Positions 32,943 to 44,474 of a stretch of 64,000 nucleotides of DNA are shown here, piece by piece. The translations under genes and the position numbers were made by a program. The notes under the pieces were generated by a model. It worked only from the letters and a program-made list of their open reading frames with translations, was not told the origin of the DNA and ran no database searches. Source of the stretch: Ephydatia muelleri (taxonomy: Eukaryota > Porifera > Demospongiae > Spongillida > Spongillidae); contig JABACO010000004.1 of the NCBI GenBank assembly GCA_013339895.1, positions 11,448,877 through 11,512,876 of the forward strand. The letters run 5' to 3'. Position 1 is the stretch's first letter. Every line of letters begins with the position of its first letter.

Positions 32943-33126
32943 GGATTTAGTTTTTACCTTTTTCTTCTCAGCAATCGAAGTGCACTATTTGGTGGGTGAG
33001 TAGCTTTTATACATGAAAAACCTTAACATGTGTGCCGGCTGTGCTACAATTCTATTGGTTCAATTTCATCCGTTACATCACCGATCATTATGCATATTCA
33101 TGATCTCACAGATAAGGGGGGAGTGG

Positions 33127-33172
<46 letters not shown>
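33127..33172. repeat. (TG)n microsatellite
   Basis: Uninterrupted GT dinucleotides of about 46 bp. Confidence 0.95.
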
Positions 33173-33253
33173 AAGTAACAATGTTTACATGGGAAAGACC
33201 TCCCTCTCCAATGATTGTATATGTACAATGGCCATGGGAAAGACCTCCCCTCC

Positions 33254-34930
33254 TTATAATAGACATGAATAATAACCAATAAACCCAGAATGTAATTTCA
33301 AAGTGATATCAGTATGAACATGACTACACCCTGAATCAAGACCATCAAGCCCAGCTCGAAGGTCTTCAATGGACATTTGGAACAGTGACTTTGTCCTCAC
33401 CACTAATTCTACTTCTTCACTAGTGAGCTTGCGACACTCATTTGTACATTTCCATTTCAAGGGGCGCATGGTATCCTTATCTCTGTCCCCTATCTCCTCT
33501 GCCACTACACACCTACCATTGAGGTCTACTGGAATGGCCTCAAGTCGTTTTGTGTAAGTGTACGAATTAATAAAAAAGTAAGGTTCAGAGCCAGCAGTAT
33601 GATACCCATGCCCAACTAAAATATCATTTTCTTCTAATCTCAATGCATTAACTTCCCGGATAGTTTTTAACAATGACCCTGCTTTTGCTCTTCGTACACT
33701 CAGTGCTTTAGAAACTAATGCATCTGCACCAATCTTACTGCTGCACGGGCAGATCTTGTAACAACCTTTTGAGCTAGCAATGGATGAGACTTACAAAACG
33801 CATCATTTACTTCACTTAGAAGCTCACTATCCCTAAGAATAGCTTTTTCAAGACCACCATTATACTCCATTAGTGCATGAGATTTGGGTTCATACAAGGA
33901 GTAGCTATATGGGAGAAGGATATGGTTGCAGTAATATTCAGTGCTCAACCATAGCAAATGCAATTAAATTAATACACAGTTGCAGGCGGGCTGCCATTGT
34001 GTCATGTACATCAGATAAGGAAGCCTTTTTGTGCATCAGATTAAGGATGACACCCCAATATTCAATAGACAGGTCACAAAGGACTGTACACAACAGTTGG
34101 GTCACCATGCATGCTTTACATGTAAAGTGAATGGTTTTGTGCAGATCCCTTACATGCGTGCTGTACATACATGTATGTTGCATGCACATCTTCCTATAGC
34201 TTTTTAATGCTAGTGCAATACAACATGCCATCACATACCTTTGGGTGGTAGTGGTAGTTCGGTGACCCCTGCGATACCGCTTCCTCTCGGCAGCACGTTT
34301 AGCCAATCGGACAGCGGGGTCATTCCAATACCGATTCCTTTCAGATGCCTTAATGGCAGCTGAATTGTCCTCGTATTTCTGCCTTTTAGCAGCGCGGTTC
34401 TCCTCGAAGTCCTCTTGATATCGCTGCCTTTTAGTAGTACGGTTCTCCTCGAGGTCCTCTTGATATCGCTGCCTTTTAGCAGATTGCTTAGATTCAATAT
34501 CTGCGTTGTAGCTGTCGCGTACAGAGGCCTTCTTCTTTTCGGGATCGGCCTTGTAGCTGTCGCGTGCAGAGGCCTTCTTCTTTTCGGGATCGGCCTTGTA
34601 GCTGTCGCGTACAGAGGCCTTCTTCTTTTCGGGATCGGCCTTGTAGCTGTCGCGTACAGAGGCCTTCTTCTTTTCGGGATCGGCCTTGTAGCTGTCGCGT
34701 ACAGAGGCCTTCTTCTTTTCGGGATCGGCCTTGTAGCTGTCGCGTACAGAGGCCTTCTTCTTTTCGGGATCGGCCTTGTAGCTGTCGCGTACAGAGGCCT
34801 TCTTCTTTTCGGGATCGGCCTTGTAGCGCGCTCGGGCTTTAGCCTTGTTTTCTTGTGATAAAATATCGTCTTGCTTTTGAAGGTATTCCGCTCGTTGCTT
34901 AGATCTCTTCTTTCGATTACGCGAAGGCAT
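33254..34930 (-). pseudogene. N-terminal part of a Helitron-like (RepHel) protein, damaged
   Basis: From ATG at 34930: a basic leader (MPSRNRKKRSKQ), then seven 15-residue repeats KADPEKKKASVRDSY followed by diverged ones (KRQRYQEDLEENR), giving a charged helical rod. After a probable intron, exons at about 33963-33715 and 33714-33254 carry KAGSLLKTIREVNALRLEEN, GSEPYFFINSYTY, PVDLNGRCVVAEE and KWKCTNECRKLTSEEVE. I recall this order in sponge and cnidarian predicted proteins whose later parts are Helitron helicase-like and PIF1-type helicase domains; those domains are not in this window. There is a one-base slip between the last two exon-like blocks near 33717. It is either a 3'-truncated element or one disrupted on this side. 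Confidence 0.6.
34500..34830 (-). repeat. 45-bp coding minisatellite, about seven copies
   Basis: Near-identical DNA units (core TTCTTCTTTTCGGGATCGGC) encode the 15-residue repeats of the Helitron-like protein; adjacent units differ by a single base at most, far less than the outer diverged units. Confidence 0.93.
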
Positions 34931-36169
34931 TTAACTTCACTAGCCAAAGTATTTAACTGCGATAGGAACACCTAATAAATTTCGTGCAGGTCGGAGTATT
35001 TATACTGCATGCTGTAAAATAACTTCATTAATCAACAATAAACCAAATAAACTTCTGCAATAACTTCATATCCTATACAGAACTTGCTACCGCATGAGGG
35101 TACTTCTCGCTGTAGTCTTTATATGACCTTAAAGGGCACCGCGCAGGTGAATTCCAAAGATATTGGCGCTATTGCCGTTATTCAAAACCGTTCGTAGCTC
35201 GAGTTATACCTTCCTAAGGAAGAAGAAGAAGACGACGACCAAGAATTATTTTGGGACTGGGCACGAGAAAAAGGAATTCGTTTGTTTCTCTAAAAGCACA
35301 CCGTTTTATGACACGGAACAAACGTAGAAATGTAGATCTTTGAGTTCTCGTTCCATCGCGACAAAGAGATACGCGATCCGTTTCTCCGTTGTCCCTCCAG
35401 ACGCGAGTGAAGTTTTTTTAATGATATTCATCAATCCTCAATCAATCCTATATTGAACCTGCTGCCGCAGGTTCAGATAAAATTGCAACAAACGGTAACT
35501 AGAACTAGTCCTCTTATTAGATTTAGCCTCACGCATCCATTAGCCTCGAGTGGCGCACTGCATTTCTTTCCGCGCATACGATGGTTCTTTTTAGGCGGGA
35601 AAAGTAGCATAAAATCATGACCGTGTAGCTTTTTTTCCGCCCTTATAAGTGCTGTCGGTAAAAAAAACAGCTTATAGTGGTATCTTTGCCAGGTAAGAAC
35701 ATGTTTTCAGTCCGTGGTGCCACGTCTCCTACGCCCTGCTATAATTATTATAACACACATACCCAAATTATGAATAACGCGCACCGAAGTGCAGCACTAG
35801 TTGTAGGCCGGGTGCAAATTGCGCGCATAGAGGGATCAAAGCAAAGAGGCGAGCAGTAAAACTGGAGCCACCATACAGCTGTATCTTCTATGCTGACAAG
35901 TTTCTGGTGGCTTTTAAGATCAACATTCTTGTTGATACACCCGAGATCCACCTCCAAATGTTTTGCACCTTGTGCTTAATTAAAGCTCACGTGTTCTTGT
36001 GGCAAAAGAGCTGAAGAATCACTTCAAGTGCTATGTTCAGCTACGCATGCACTTGTAATGTATGCAAATCGTTTCTTTTAAGTATCCCTCACTCTATGCA
36101 GCTTCATATGGTACATCAACAGGTGGCACAGCTCACCACAGAACTGAAATGATCCACGAGCCTGGATGA
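34931..36169. other. No supported gene
   Basis: AT-rich with short frames only; includes a small CTGCCGCAGGTTC palindrome near 35461. Confidence 0.45.
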
Positions 36170-37745
36170 GGGTACATAGAGGCATTGGATTGCGATGGGT
36201 GTGTGTGAGTGGGGGGCATCAGATGGGTGTACATGAGGGGCATTGGATGAGTGTACATGGGGGCATTGGATGGGTGTACATGGGGGGCATTGGATGGATG
36301 TACATGGGGGGCATTGGATGGATGTACATGGGGGGCATTGGATGGATGTACATGGTGGGCATTGGATGGGTGTACATGGAGGGCATTGGATGGGTGTACA
36401 TGGGGGGCATTGGATGGATGTACATGGTGGGCATTGGATGGGTGTACATGGGGGGCATTGGATGGATGTACATGAGGGGCATTGGATGGATGTACATGGT
36501 GGGCATTGGATGGGTGTACATGGAGGGCATTGGATGAGTGTACATGGGGGCATTGGATGGGTGTACATGGGGGGCATTGGATGGATGTACATGGGGGGCA
36601 TTGGATGGGTGTACATGGAGGGCATTGGATGGGTGTACATGGGGGGCATTGGATGGATGTACATGGTGGGCATTGGATGGGTGTACATGGGGGGCATTGG
36701 ATGGTGTACATGGGGGGCATTGGATGGGTGTACATGGGGGGCATTGGATGGGTGTACATGGGGGGCATTGGATGGGTGTACATGGAGGGCATTGGATGGG
36801 TGTACATGGGGGGCATTGGATGGGTGTACATGGGGGCATTGGATGGGTGTACATGGGGGGCATTGGATGGGTGTACATGGAGGGCATTGGATGGGTGTAC
36901 ATGGGGGGCATTGGATGGGTGTACATGGGTGTACATGGGGGGCATTGGATGGGTGTACATGGGGGGCATTGGATGGGTGTACATGGGGGCATTGGATGGG
37001 TGTACATGGGGGCATTGGATGGGTGTACATGGGGACATTGGATGGGTGTACATGGGGGCATTGGATGGGTGTACATGGGGGCATTGGATGGGTGTACATG
37101 GGGGGCATTGGATGGGTGTACATGGGGACATTGGATGGGTGTACATGGGGGGCATTAGATGAGTGTACATGGGGGCATTGGATGGGTGTACATGGGGGCA
37201 TTGGATGGGTGTACATGGGGGGCATTGGATGGGTGTACATGGGGGGCATTAGATGAGTGTACATGGGGGGCATTGGATGGGTGTACATGGGGACATTGGA
37301 TGGGTGTACATGGGGGGCATTAGATGAGTGTACATGGGGGGCATTGGATGGGTGTACATGGGGACATTGGATGGGTGTACATGGGGGGCATTAGATGAGT
37401 GTACATGGGGGGCATTGGATGGGTGTACATGGGGGCATTGGATGGGTGTACATGGGGGGCATTGGATGGGTGTACATGGGGACATTGGATGGGTGTACAT
37501 GGGGGGCATTAGATGAGTGTACATGGGGGGCATTGGATGGGTGTACATGGGGGGCATTGGATGAGTGTACATGGGGGCATTGGATGGGTGTACATGGGGG
37601 CATTGGATGGGTGTACATGGGGGCATTGGATGGGTGTACATGGGGGCATTGGATGGGTGTACATGGGGGGCATTGGATGGGTGTACATGGGGACATTGGA
37701 TGGGTGTACATGGGGGGCATTAGATGAGTGTACATAGAGCATTGC
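36170..37745. repeat. 1.57 kb minisatellite, 24-bp unit
   Basis: About 65 copies of GGGTGTACATGGGGGGCATT plus GGAT, with one-base length variants in the G-run. All six frames stay open because few stops occur in the unit, giving spurious proteins rich in Met-Tyr-Thr-His-Pro or Gly-Val-His. Confidence 0.97.
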
Positions 37746-38786
37746 ATGGGTCATGGGTGTACATGTGGCCAACTTCATGGACCATGGTTCCAGTAAAACC
37801 CCAACAGGCCTTGGTTCAAATAACACAGGCCTTGGTTCCACTCAGACCACATTGCTTGAATACCATATGCAGAAATGGATAGGCCATATGCACTATATGC
37901 AGGGTGCTGTCTCGTGGGAGAACGGCCGGGGCTGAGTCTTTTCATAAAATTAACAGCCTTGGTTGGGTCCATCCCTGGCCCCGTTGCAGGAGGGTTTCAC
38001 CTAGTATGCATCCAGAGTGCAATCTGGCTAAGATCCATCTTTACCAATGCATACACAAATAGCCAATACACTGTTCAGAATATGGCGGCACGGGTGATAG
38101 CGCTAAAAATAACAATATTCTGAAGGCTCACAACTTTTAGTAGAATACGCGGCACCACGAGATGACATTGAAAAATATAGAAACAACCTACCGGCTTTAC
38201 ACTGTTAAAATTTCAAGGTACTTTATAAGGGCGGAAACTTTACCAGGGCAACGTTTGTCCTCCTAGGTCGAGAATCACCCCGTGGATTTACAAGCTAATG
38301 CCACATCCAGGATTGAAAGATAGCACAAGAGATGCACATCATTAATACCAGTAGACATTGTAGAAACTGTACATAGACAACGCTGGCACTGTATCGAAAC
38401 AAAAAGGTCCATCCACAAGAACAGATGTGTTGCTAGGGTCGTAATAAAGTCCGTTGCTATGAAAACATTTCGTATCAAGGGGCGTAGCCTTTTGTCCAAC
38501 TTTTCAATGCAATGAAACAGCCGTGGTGGCTAGAGAACTTGGTTATGCAAACCTTACAACTAATTAAAAGTGATAGTTGATTTTGTGAGCGGAAGAGACG
38601 TTTTCGCCATCCTACGGCTACCCACTAGTTGCGGAAAAGGTGCTTGCCAGCCTGGGATCCTCGACAGGATGGCTTTCGCGTCCGATCGTACAGGCGGTAC
38701 AGGGTACAGCTCAGTGAGCCACACTTAAGCCTCAAAGTCGGCCATCTTGAACGCCTGTTGTCCGTAACATAATTGCATTCCTGCAT
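37746..38786. other. No supported gene
   Basis: Short frames without known domains; starts with tandem CCTTGGTTC motifs (37790-37850). Confidence 0.45.
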
Positions 38787-38868
38787 TAGTCTCGTTCCCA
38801 GACCCACATCGCAGCTAGCGGTGATGTAATCCATCCGCAGCTGCGATGTGGGTCTGGGAACGAGACTA
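38787..38868. mobile_element. 82-bp hairpin MITE with 9-bp target duplication
   Basis: TAGTCTCGTTCCCAGACCCA and its reverse complement form almost the whole element. TTCCTGCAT stands directly outside both ends. Nine-base duplications suggest a Mutator-like source. Confidence 0.88.
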
Positions 38869-38885
38869 TTCCTGCATGGACTTAG

Positions 38886-38972
38886 GTCTCGTCCGCACTT
38901 TTACCTACGTAACAACTAACTTGACCTTTATTATCGCATGGCATTGGAATTTGGCTCATCTTTTGTAACTCG
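38886..38972. repeat. Dispersed repeat, copy 1
   Basis: About 85 bp starting AGGTCTCGTCC and running through TTTTACCTACGTAACAA to GGAATTTGGCTCATCTTTTG; a second copy in the same orientation is at 49201-49288 with about 10 differences. Confidence 0.8.
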
Positions 38973-39321
38973 CATCCATCTTGCTTGAAAAGAAGAGCTA
39001 GCAACTGTCTCAAATTGACACAATTAATAAGTGGTAATTGAACGCTGGCCACCGAGATCGAGGTTACAATTATATTTAATAACTAATGAATTATTAATTT
39101 CAGCCGTAAAAAGTGGTGCAGCGACGGAACCGCTACGGCCACTGCGGCCATGGCCGCAGTGACCGTAGCGGTTCCGTCGCCACTGTGCATGCAGGGTTGC
39201 CGAAAGTCAGGCCGGGGTCCGGCCTGCGGATACATTGATGTTATTAAACAATTTATTAAAATTCATGGCTAACCACAAAACATTAATTATTGAACAATTT
39301 ATTAAACATTTATAGTTAACC

Positions 39322-39672
39322 ACAAACGTCACCGGGTGAGCAAGACACTTCAGATGCAGCTGCAGGTGCCCTTCAGAGAGCCGCAGTTCAGGGGGAGTAT
39401 GATGCATGGCTGCTTGTTCCTGAGGCCCGAGTCATAGATGCAAATTCCCCTATTGACCCTCTAGCGTGGTGGAAAATGCACGATGGGCAATTTCCCCCAA
39501 TTGCAAAGCTTGCCAGGAAGTATTTAGCTATTCCTGCTTCTTCAGCTCCATCCGAGCGGGTGTTTTCGCGAGCTAAGCTGATTCAACAGCGCCAGAGATG
39601 GAACTTTTCCCCTCAACGTTTGGAGGCGTATGTCATGCTGAAGCACAATGCATGGTTAATTACAAGTATTTA
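39322..39672 (+). pseudogene. hAT transposase C-terminal dimerisation domain fragment
   Basis: A frame of about 116 codons to the stop at 39670-39672. It contains PLAWWKMHDGQFPPIAKLAR, then YLAIPASSAPSERVFSRA and a C-terminal helix (LEAYVMLKHNAWL): the W-W, P-x-(I/L)-x-x-(L/M)-A and S-x-x-x-E-R-x-F-S signature of hAT dimerisation domains. The RNase-H-fold catalytic part is missing, so it is a relic of the element that surrounds it. Confidence 0.88.
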
Positions 39673-39793
39673 GATATAGCAAGCGCGCTGTTTGCATCAC
39701 TGCATGTTATGTATCTCAGACTCAGTTTCTGTATCTGTAATTTGTAAATTGTAACCATTACCAGCTGATTGAAATAACTATTAATACTATATA

Positions 39794-40035
39794 TGGGACA
39801 GTTTCCGCGAAAATTGCCCCACGTTTAAAATGTTATAAAAATGCATCGCGTTTGAATCGCTATACCTTCCCAACGGATAATGCTATCGACTTCCTATTTG
39901 CAACACTTCATACTACACCATTTCACTATGAAATGCTGAAAATAGGAAGTCGATAGCGTTATCCGTTGGGAAGTTATACGCGATGCATTTTTATAACATT
40001 TTAACCGTGGGGCAATTTTCGCGGAAACTGTCCCA
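39794..40035. mobile_element. TA-flanked hairpin MITE nested in the hAT remnant
   Basis: Arms of about 105 bp (from TGGGACAGTTTCCGCGAAAA) pair almost fully around a 35-bp loop. TA lies outside both ends, as for Tc1/mariner-type elements. Confidence 0.88.
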
Positions 40036-40197
40036 TAGAGCTATAGACATCGCAAAATGAATGAATAATTTATTATAATAAGTGGGTGGATCCCGACCTG
40101 CCGGCCTGTCAGGTCACGGTCCGGCCTGCCAGGCCAAGCTAAATGTCCGGCCTGGCAGGCCGACCTGGCAGGCCGGACTGGCCTTCGGCAACCCTAG

Positions 40198-41041
40198 CTG
40201 TCTGCATGGGGTACTGGATGCTGCCTCAGTTGCACCCAACACATCAATTGTTCTATGGCAACTACTAGTAGTACACACGATACGCAACAGGTTAGGGCAT
40301 GGGCAACGTTCAGTAGGCATACACGAGTACGATGTTTACGGCCCATCAGATACAGGGACACTTCCCAGAGCAAATTTGTAGATAATACAGGCAAGGCATG
40401 TCACAAGCTTTTAAACAAGGGCTGGCAGGCGTGTCGGCATGGATAGCCTGCCTGTACACGACGCGGTAGACTTGTTGCTTAGGGCTATTACTTTTGTTGT
40501 ACAGCACAATGATGACACGGCACGATGGCTACACCCAGCCTGCAGCCTTTGTACCTGGGTTACCCAGACTTTGTACTTGGGTTCAATGCGCATAGACGAT
40601 GGCTACACCCAAGCACATAAGCCTGCAACCTTTGTACCTGGGTTACCCAGACTTTGTACTTGGGTTCAATGGGTTCAATGCGCACGATACATACATAAGC
40701 TAACCGACTTTGTACTTGGGAAGCCCTTAGTGTTGAATGCCAAGAGGATGAAAAAAAAATTTGAACTATAGATAGCCAACGGGCAGTTTCTAATTATCTA
40801 GGGTGGTTGTGTAAAACACGGCTCTGGCGTAATGACCCTAACTATGGTCGTGCACGACCAATTATTGGATTGTACGACTGCGGGATTCTGCATGCACCCT
40901 TACATATCCAGAAATGCCCCATACATTGGAGGACATTCATAAAAAAATTCCAAATAACATTATACCATATAGCGGAATTGTTTTACTTTCCACTTTGATC
41001 ACAAAGAAAAAAGTTAAACACCTAGCCTACCTACTAAAGAG
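40198..41041. other. No supported gene; 80-bp tandem duplication
   Basis: At 40530-40680 a block containing TTTGTACCTGGGTTACCCAG is repeated in tandem (about 80 bp, two full copies and a partial third). The last part may be 3' UTR of the LINE on the minus strand. Confidence 0.5.
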
Positions 41042-43384
41042 TCAATGAACTATCTCTCGCCCCATAATGGACCTAGCCACTGACCTAACCAGAGAGATGC
41101 TGAGGTGACCATAAATGTCTCTGACAACAGTAGACTTCGATCGACCCTGATGCAGGGCCAGCAAAGTGGCCAAGCGAGAAAAAACGCCTTGTGCCTCTCT
41201 TCCCCAATTGCCAAATGTTTCCACTGCAAGAGGAATGCATGACCATCCAAGTGCTTGGCACCTAGCATCATTAGCTGCATGCTTCCTTGTCTCAGCAGCC
41301 AAGGCTGCTGCTCCTTCATTGATACTGGCCTCATTCAGGGTGACCGGGGTAAGAGGAGAGGTAACAGTGACGTCAAAAGCAGCTGGCTTAGCCCTATCCC
41401 ATCCATCAACCAGCACATCAGCAGGTCGTGTATAATTGTGAGTTCCCAAGAGCCCTCTACCAACTTCAATTCGTACAGATAGGTGGGCACGACGGCAAAA
41501 GTCAGCAATGATGTTTCGCAGGCGGTTGTGTCTAATGACCACATCACCCCCATGTCTGCACGAAACCGCATGATGGCCAAGTGGGTCCAAAGCAATGTCT
41601 GGACAGAAAGGGCAAGAGGATCTAGCAGTAAAGTTCATGCCAAGCCACCATATCACTGCTGTATGGAATTCAGAAGAGTCAAGGTGCAATCCAAGGCCAA
41701 CAGAAGGAACAACTGACAACCAAGAGCTAGCATGAGCAGCGGAAGAAGAAAGAAGACGTGCCTTGTTAGCAGGAGAAGAGGCCATCATAATTGAGTGAAA
41801 AAGATGACTGTCTAATTTCCTGGACAAGGCATGCTGGGAAGGAGGAGAGGATAAAGTAGCTTCTAAAGTGATGACATCACTAGTGGATACAAGAGTGTTG
41901 AACCTTGAAATAGCACTCACTAAATGCCTGTTGCTAGCCCTACCAATGCCTGAGCAAGATAAAGATGCGATGAAAGCAGCACAGCCATGGTGAGAAAGAG
42001 AACGAAAACCTAAGCCTCCAAAACTCAGGCTAAGTCGTGCTTGCTGCCAATGAACATCAGGAATGTCGACTGCCAAGCATGAGGAGAAACAAATCCTTAC
42101 CTCTTCATCAAAGGACTGTAGGGAATCTGCGGAAATGCTTGGAGGAGTGGTTCTTGCTAAGTGAACAAGTTTGCAGAAACTGCCACATATCCTAAGGAGA
42201 GATGTTGCCACATGGAGATCCGCTGCAGCTACATCCACCAAAGCTGATAGTAACCCCTTAGCTTGGGAAATTTTCTCACAAATGAAACGGGTGCAATGTA
42301 GGTAATCACCTATTGGAGTCCCAAGTATGTCAAGGTTAGGTAGGAGTGAACTTCTCACAGAAGGAGGGAAAGCAGTGTTGCCCATCCTACCAAACAATTC
42401 ACATTTAGTCAAATTGATATGGATACCCAGAACAGGGCCCAACTCCTCTAACAGATGCACCGCTCGAAGCACTGCAGGACGGCTACCTGCAAGAACCCCA
42501 TCATCGAGGTACCAGGCCTGTAACAGTAAGCTAAAACATTCATCATCTGCATCAATTGTAGACACCAGCTTGTGGAGAGCTAAAGAAAACAACAGAGGGC
42601 CCAGGGGATCACCCTGCTGCACTCCACATTCTGAAGTGATTTTGCCAAGAGGGTGACATAACAGAGGATGGGACCCATAGCAGTATGAAACCCATGGGAG
42701 TAACTCAGGGTAGAAAGTGGCACATTCTTCAAGGACTGTCTGTCTTGAGACTAAATTAAATGCGTTTTTCATGTCCACCTTGAAACACACAAAATCCTCA
42801 TCCATCCAGTGCTCCTCCAAACACTCTCTAACCTGATGTATGACCTTCTCTGCACCCGCCCTACAGGCCACTCCATACTGCAAAGGGTGAAAGAAATCTG
42901 CAAACTTATCCTTCAGGATGGCACAAACACATTTTCCAGCCAGCCTCCTGAGTGTCTCTCCCACAGCAATTGGCCTTACATCACGAGGGCAACCCTCTTT
43001 GATTTTGTTCAGAGCAATAAGCCCAGCACCAGCAACAAATCTGGCGATAGAAGGTGGGGCTTTTCCTGTTAAAAGAATGTTCACTACCTGAAGAAGTAAG
43101 GGGCAAATAGGTGTGGGAAGTGGGATGCTAGCCGCGTCCAGCAAATGTTGCACACGCAGACCCGAGGGCCCTGCAGCTGCATCTTTGGGGAAGGAGTGCA
43201 GAATAGATAAGATGTTGAAATCCTGATCCAATGTAACTGGTACAGAGTGAGTCGCAGGGACTAAAGGGACTGGGCCACTGGGGTGTTTAGCTTTCAAAAG
43301 CTCCCATGTTGTTTCATTATTTGGGGCAATGCCATCCGATTGCAAGACACGACAAGCTTTCCCCATCATCCCTGATCTACCCAA
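41042..43384 (-). CDS. Non-LTR retrotransposon: reverse transcriptase plus restriction-like endonuclease (R2/NeSL-type), 5'-truncated
   Basis: Open frame of about 775 codons to the stop at 41042; the first in-frame ATG is at 43369 but the frame is open to about 43537, so the true N-terminus is missing. RT blocks: DAAAGPSGLRVQHLLDA, RPIAVGETLRRLAGK, FKVDMKNAFNLVSR, GVQQGDPLGPLLFSLALH and the catalytic AWYLDDGVLAG. The C-terminus has a CPFC...HHAVSC zinc motif, RHNRLRNII, then RPADVLVDGW and AAFDVTVTSP, matching the CCHC-PD-D layout of restriction-like endonucleases of R2/NeSL elements. These insert by target-primed reverse transcription. The expected N-terminal zinc fingers are not present, consistent with 5' truncation. 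Uninterrupted, so fairly young. Confidence 0.85.
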   Translation of the reverse strand: MGRSGMMGKACRVLQSDGIAPNNETTWELLKAKHPSGPVPLVPATHSVPVTLDQDFNILSILHSFPKDAAAGPSGLRVQHLLDAASIPLPTPICPLLLQVVNILLTGKAPPSIARFVAGAGLIALNKIKEGCPRDVRPIAVGETLRRLAGKCVCAILKDKFADFFHPLQYGVACRAGAEKVIHQVRECLEEHWMDEDFVCFKVDMKNAFNLVSRQTVLEECATFYPELLPWVSYCYGSHPLLCHPLGKITSECGVQQGDPLGPLLFSLALHKLVSTIDADDECFSLLLQAWYLDDGVLAGSRPAVLRAVHLLEELGPVLGIHINLTKCELFGRMGNTAFPPSVRSSLLPNLDILGTPIGDYLHCTRFICEKISQAKGLLSALVDVAAADLHVATSLLRICGSFCKLVHLARTTPPSISADSLQSFDEEVRICFSSCLAVDIPDVHWQQARLSLSFGGLGFRSLSHHGCAAFIASLSCSGIGRASNRHLVSAISRFNTLVSTSDVITLEATLSSPPSQHALSRKLDSHLFHSIMMASSPANKARLLSSSAAHASSWLSVVPSVGLGLHLDSSEFHTAVIWWLGMNFTARSSCPFCPDIALDPLGHHAVSCRHGGDVVIRHNRLRNIIADFCRRAHLSVRIEVGRGLLGTHNYTRPADVLVDGWDRAKPAAFDVTVTSPLTPVTLNEASINEGAAALAAETRKHAANDARCQALGWSCIPLAVETFGNWGREAQGVFSRLATLLALHQGRSKSTVVRDIYGHLSISLVRSVARSIMGREIVH

Positions 43385-43576
43385 TGATACAGCTTGGTTA
43401 ATTTTTTTGGAATGCTGGTTACTTGAAGATCCACTTTTGCCTTCATTTTGACGAAGTACCCGTGATTTAGCTAAGTTCCAGTTTAAAATTTTGAGTTTCA
43501 GAATGTAATGGATTATGAAGTTAAAATCAAGATATGTTCTTTAATTACTACATAGTTGACGTAATTTTTTTTATTT

Positions 43577-43601
43577 TTGGGGGGGGGGGGGGGGGGGGGG
43601 G
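43577..43601. repeat. Poly-G run
   Basis: About 25 G in a row between the LINE and the DIRS element. Confidence 0.9.
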
Positions 43602-43660
43602 TCGATTAACTAACTATTAAACGCATTAACAATGTTTATAGCACTCCACGGGTACGGGTG

Positions 43661-43756
43661 CTCCTGTCACATGCCCTACATGGTAATCACCCTTCCCACT
43701 TGACCAACCTTTGGTGCCAGCATCTATTCGCACGTCGCAGCACATTACAACATAGG
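43661..43756 (-). repeat. Split direct repeat B2
   Basis: 96 bp, starts CTCCTGTCACATGCCCTACA on the plus strand; matches 44352-44447. Confidence 0.9.
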
Positions 43757-44170
43757 ATCCACCAACAACGCATAACATATACACAACTGATCGGCCACTC
43801 AATCTTCAACCACTCAGTCCTGACATCACACCGCAGTCATCCAATACCGAACCACCGTCCTGATTGTCCAGCAGAACCCAATAACCAGACACATAACACA
43901 CATAACACACACACAAGAGCAGTGGGCATAAAGAAAACCTAGCTAACTATATTTAGAACAGGTGAGCCCACACCTGATCTTGGAAAAACCCCGTGGAAAA
44001 AACCTTCTGAAGGAAAAAATTCCACCATTTGGGGCGAAAACCTTCCTAACTAAACTGCTCTCCCACATACACACAGATACAACAACAAACAGCTCCTCTT
44101 CGTCAGATTCCCTCCATCAGCTTTATGTCTGTCAAGGATCACCTGCAAGTGCTCGACAATACAAGGGGAA

Positions 44171-44351
44171 AAAACTGCAAGCCACACCACGTGCGTTTAG
44201 AATGCCTAGAATGACTCAATAACCCCTTCACTCCCTTATCAACCCTCCGACCACGTGTTTCACCCTTCCAACCAATCGCCATTCAGGCTATATTTAGACA
44301 GGAGCTTATTTCCTGTCTAATTCAATCCTTTCAACCTGACAGGAAATATAT
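44171..44351 (-). repeat. Split direct repeat A2
   Basis: 181 bp, starts AAAACTGCAAGCCACACCAC on the plus strand; matches 49001-49181. Confidence 0.92.
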
Positions 44352-44447
44352 CTCCTGTCACATGCCCTACATGGTAATCACCCTTCCCACTTGACCAACC
44401 TTTGGTGCCAGCATCTATTCGCACGTCGCAGCACATTACAACATAGG
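44352..44447 (-). repeat. Split direct repeat B1
   Basis: Directly adjoins A2; matches 43661-43756. Confidence 0.9.
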
Positions 44448-44474
44448 CACACAACGACAGCAAAGCAAGCATAG

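Larger units (their letters stand above)
39192..40197. mobile_element. hAT transposon remnant, about 1 kb
   Basis: Left end CAGGGTTGCCGAAAGTCAGG and right end (reverse complement CTAGGGTTGCCGAAGGCCAG) are inverted, followed inward on both sides by GGCCGG-rich repeats. A hAT dimerisation fragment and a nested MITE lie inside. Flanking 8-bp duplications are not clear. Confidence 0.75.

Noticed and set aside
36116-37841. Long open frames in every phase of the 24-bp array
   Set aside because: Frames stay open because the repeat unit lacks stops; the translations are only the unit repeated.
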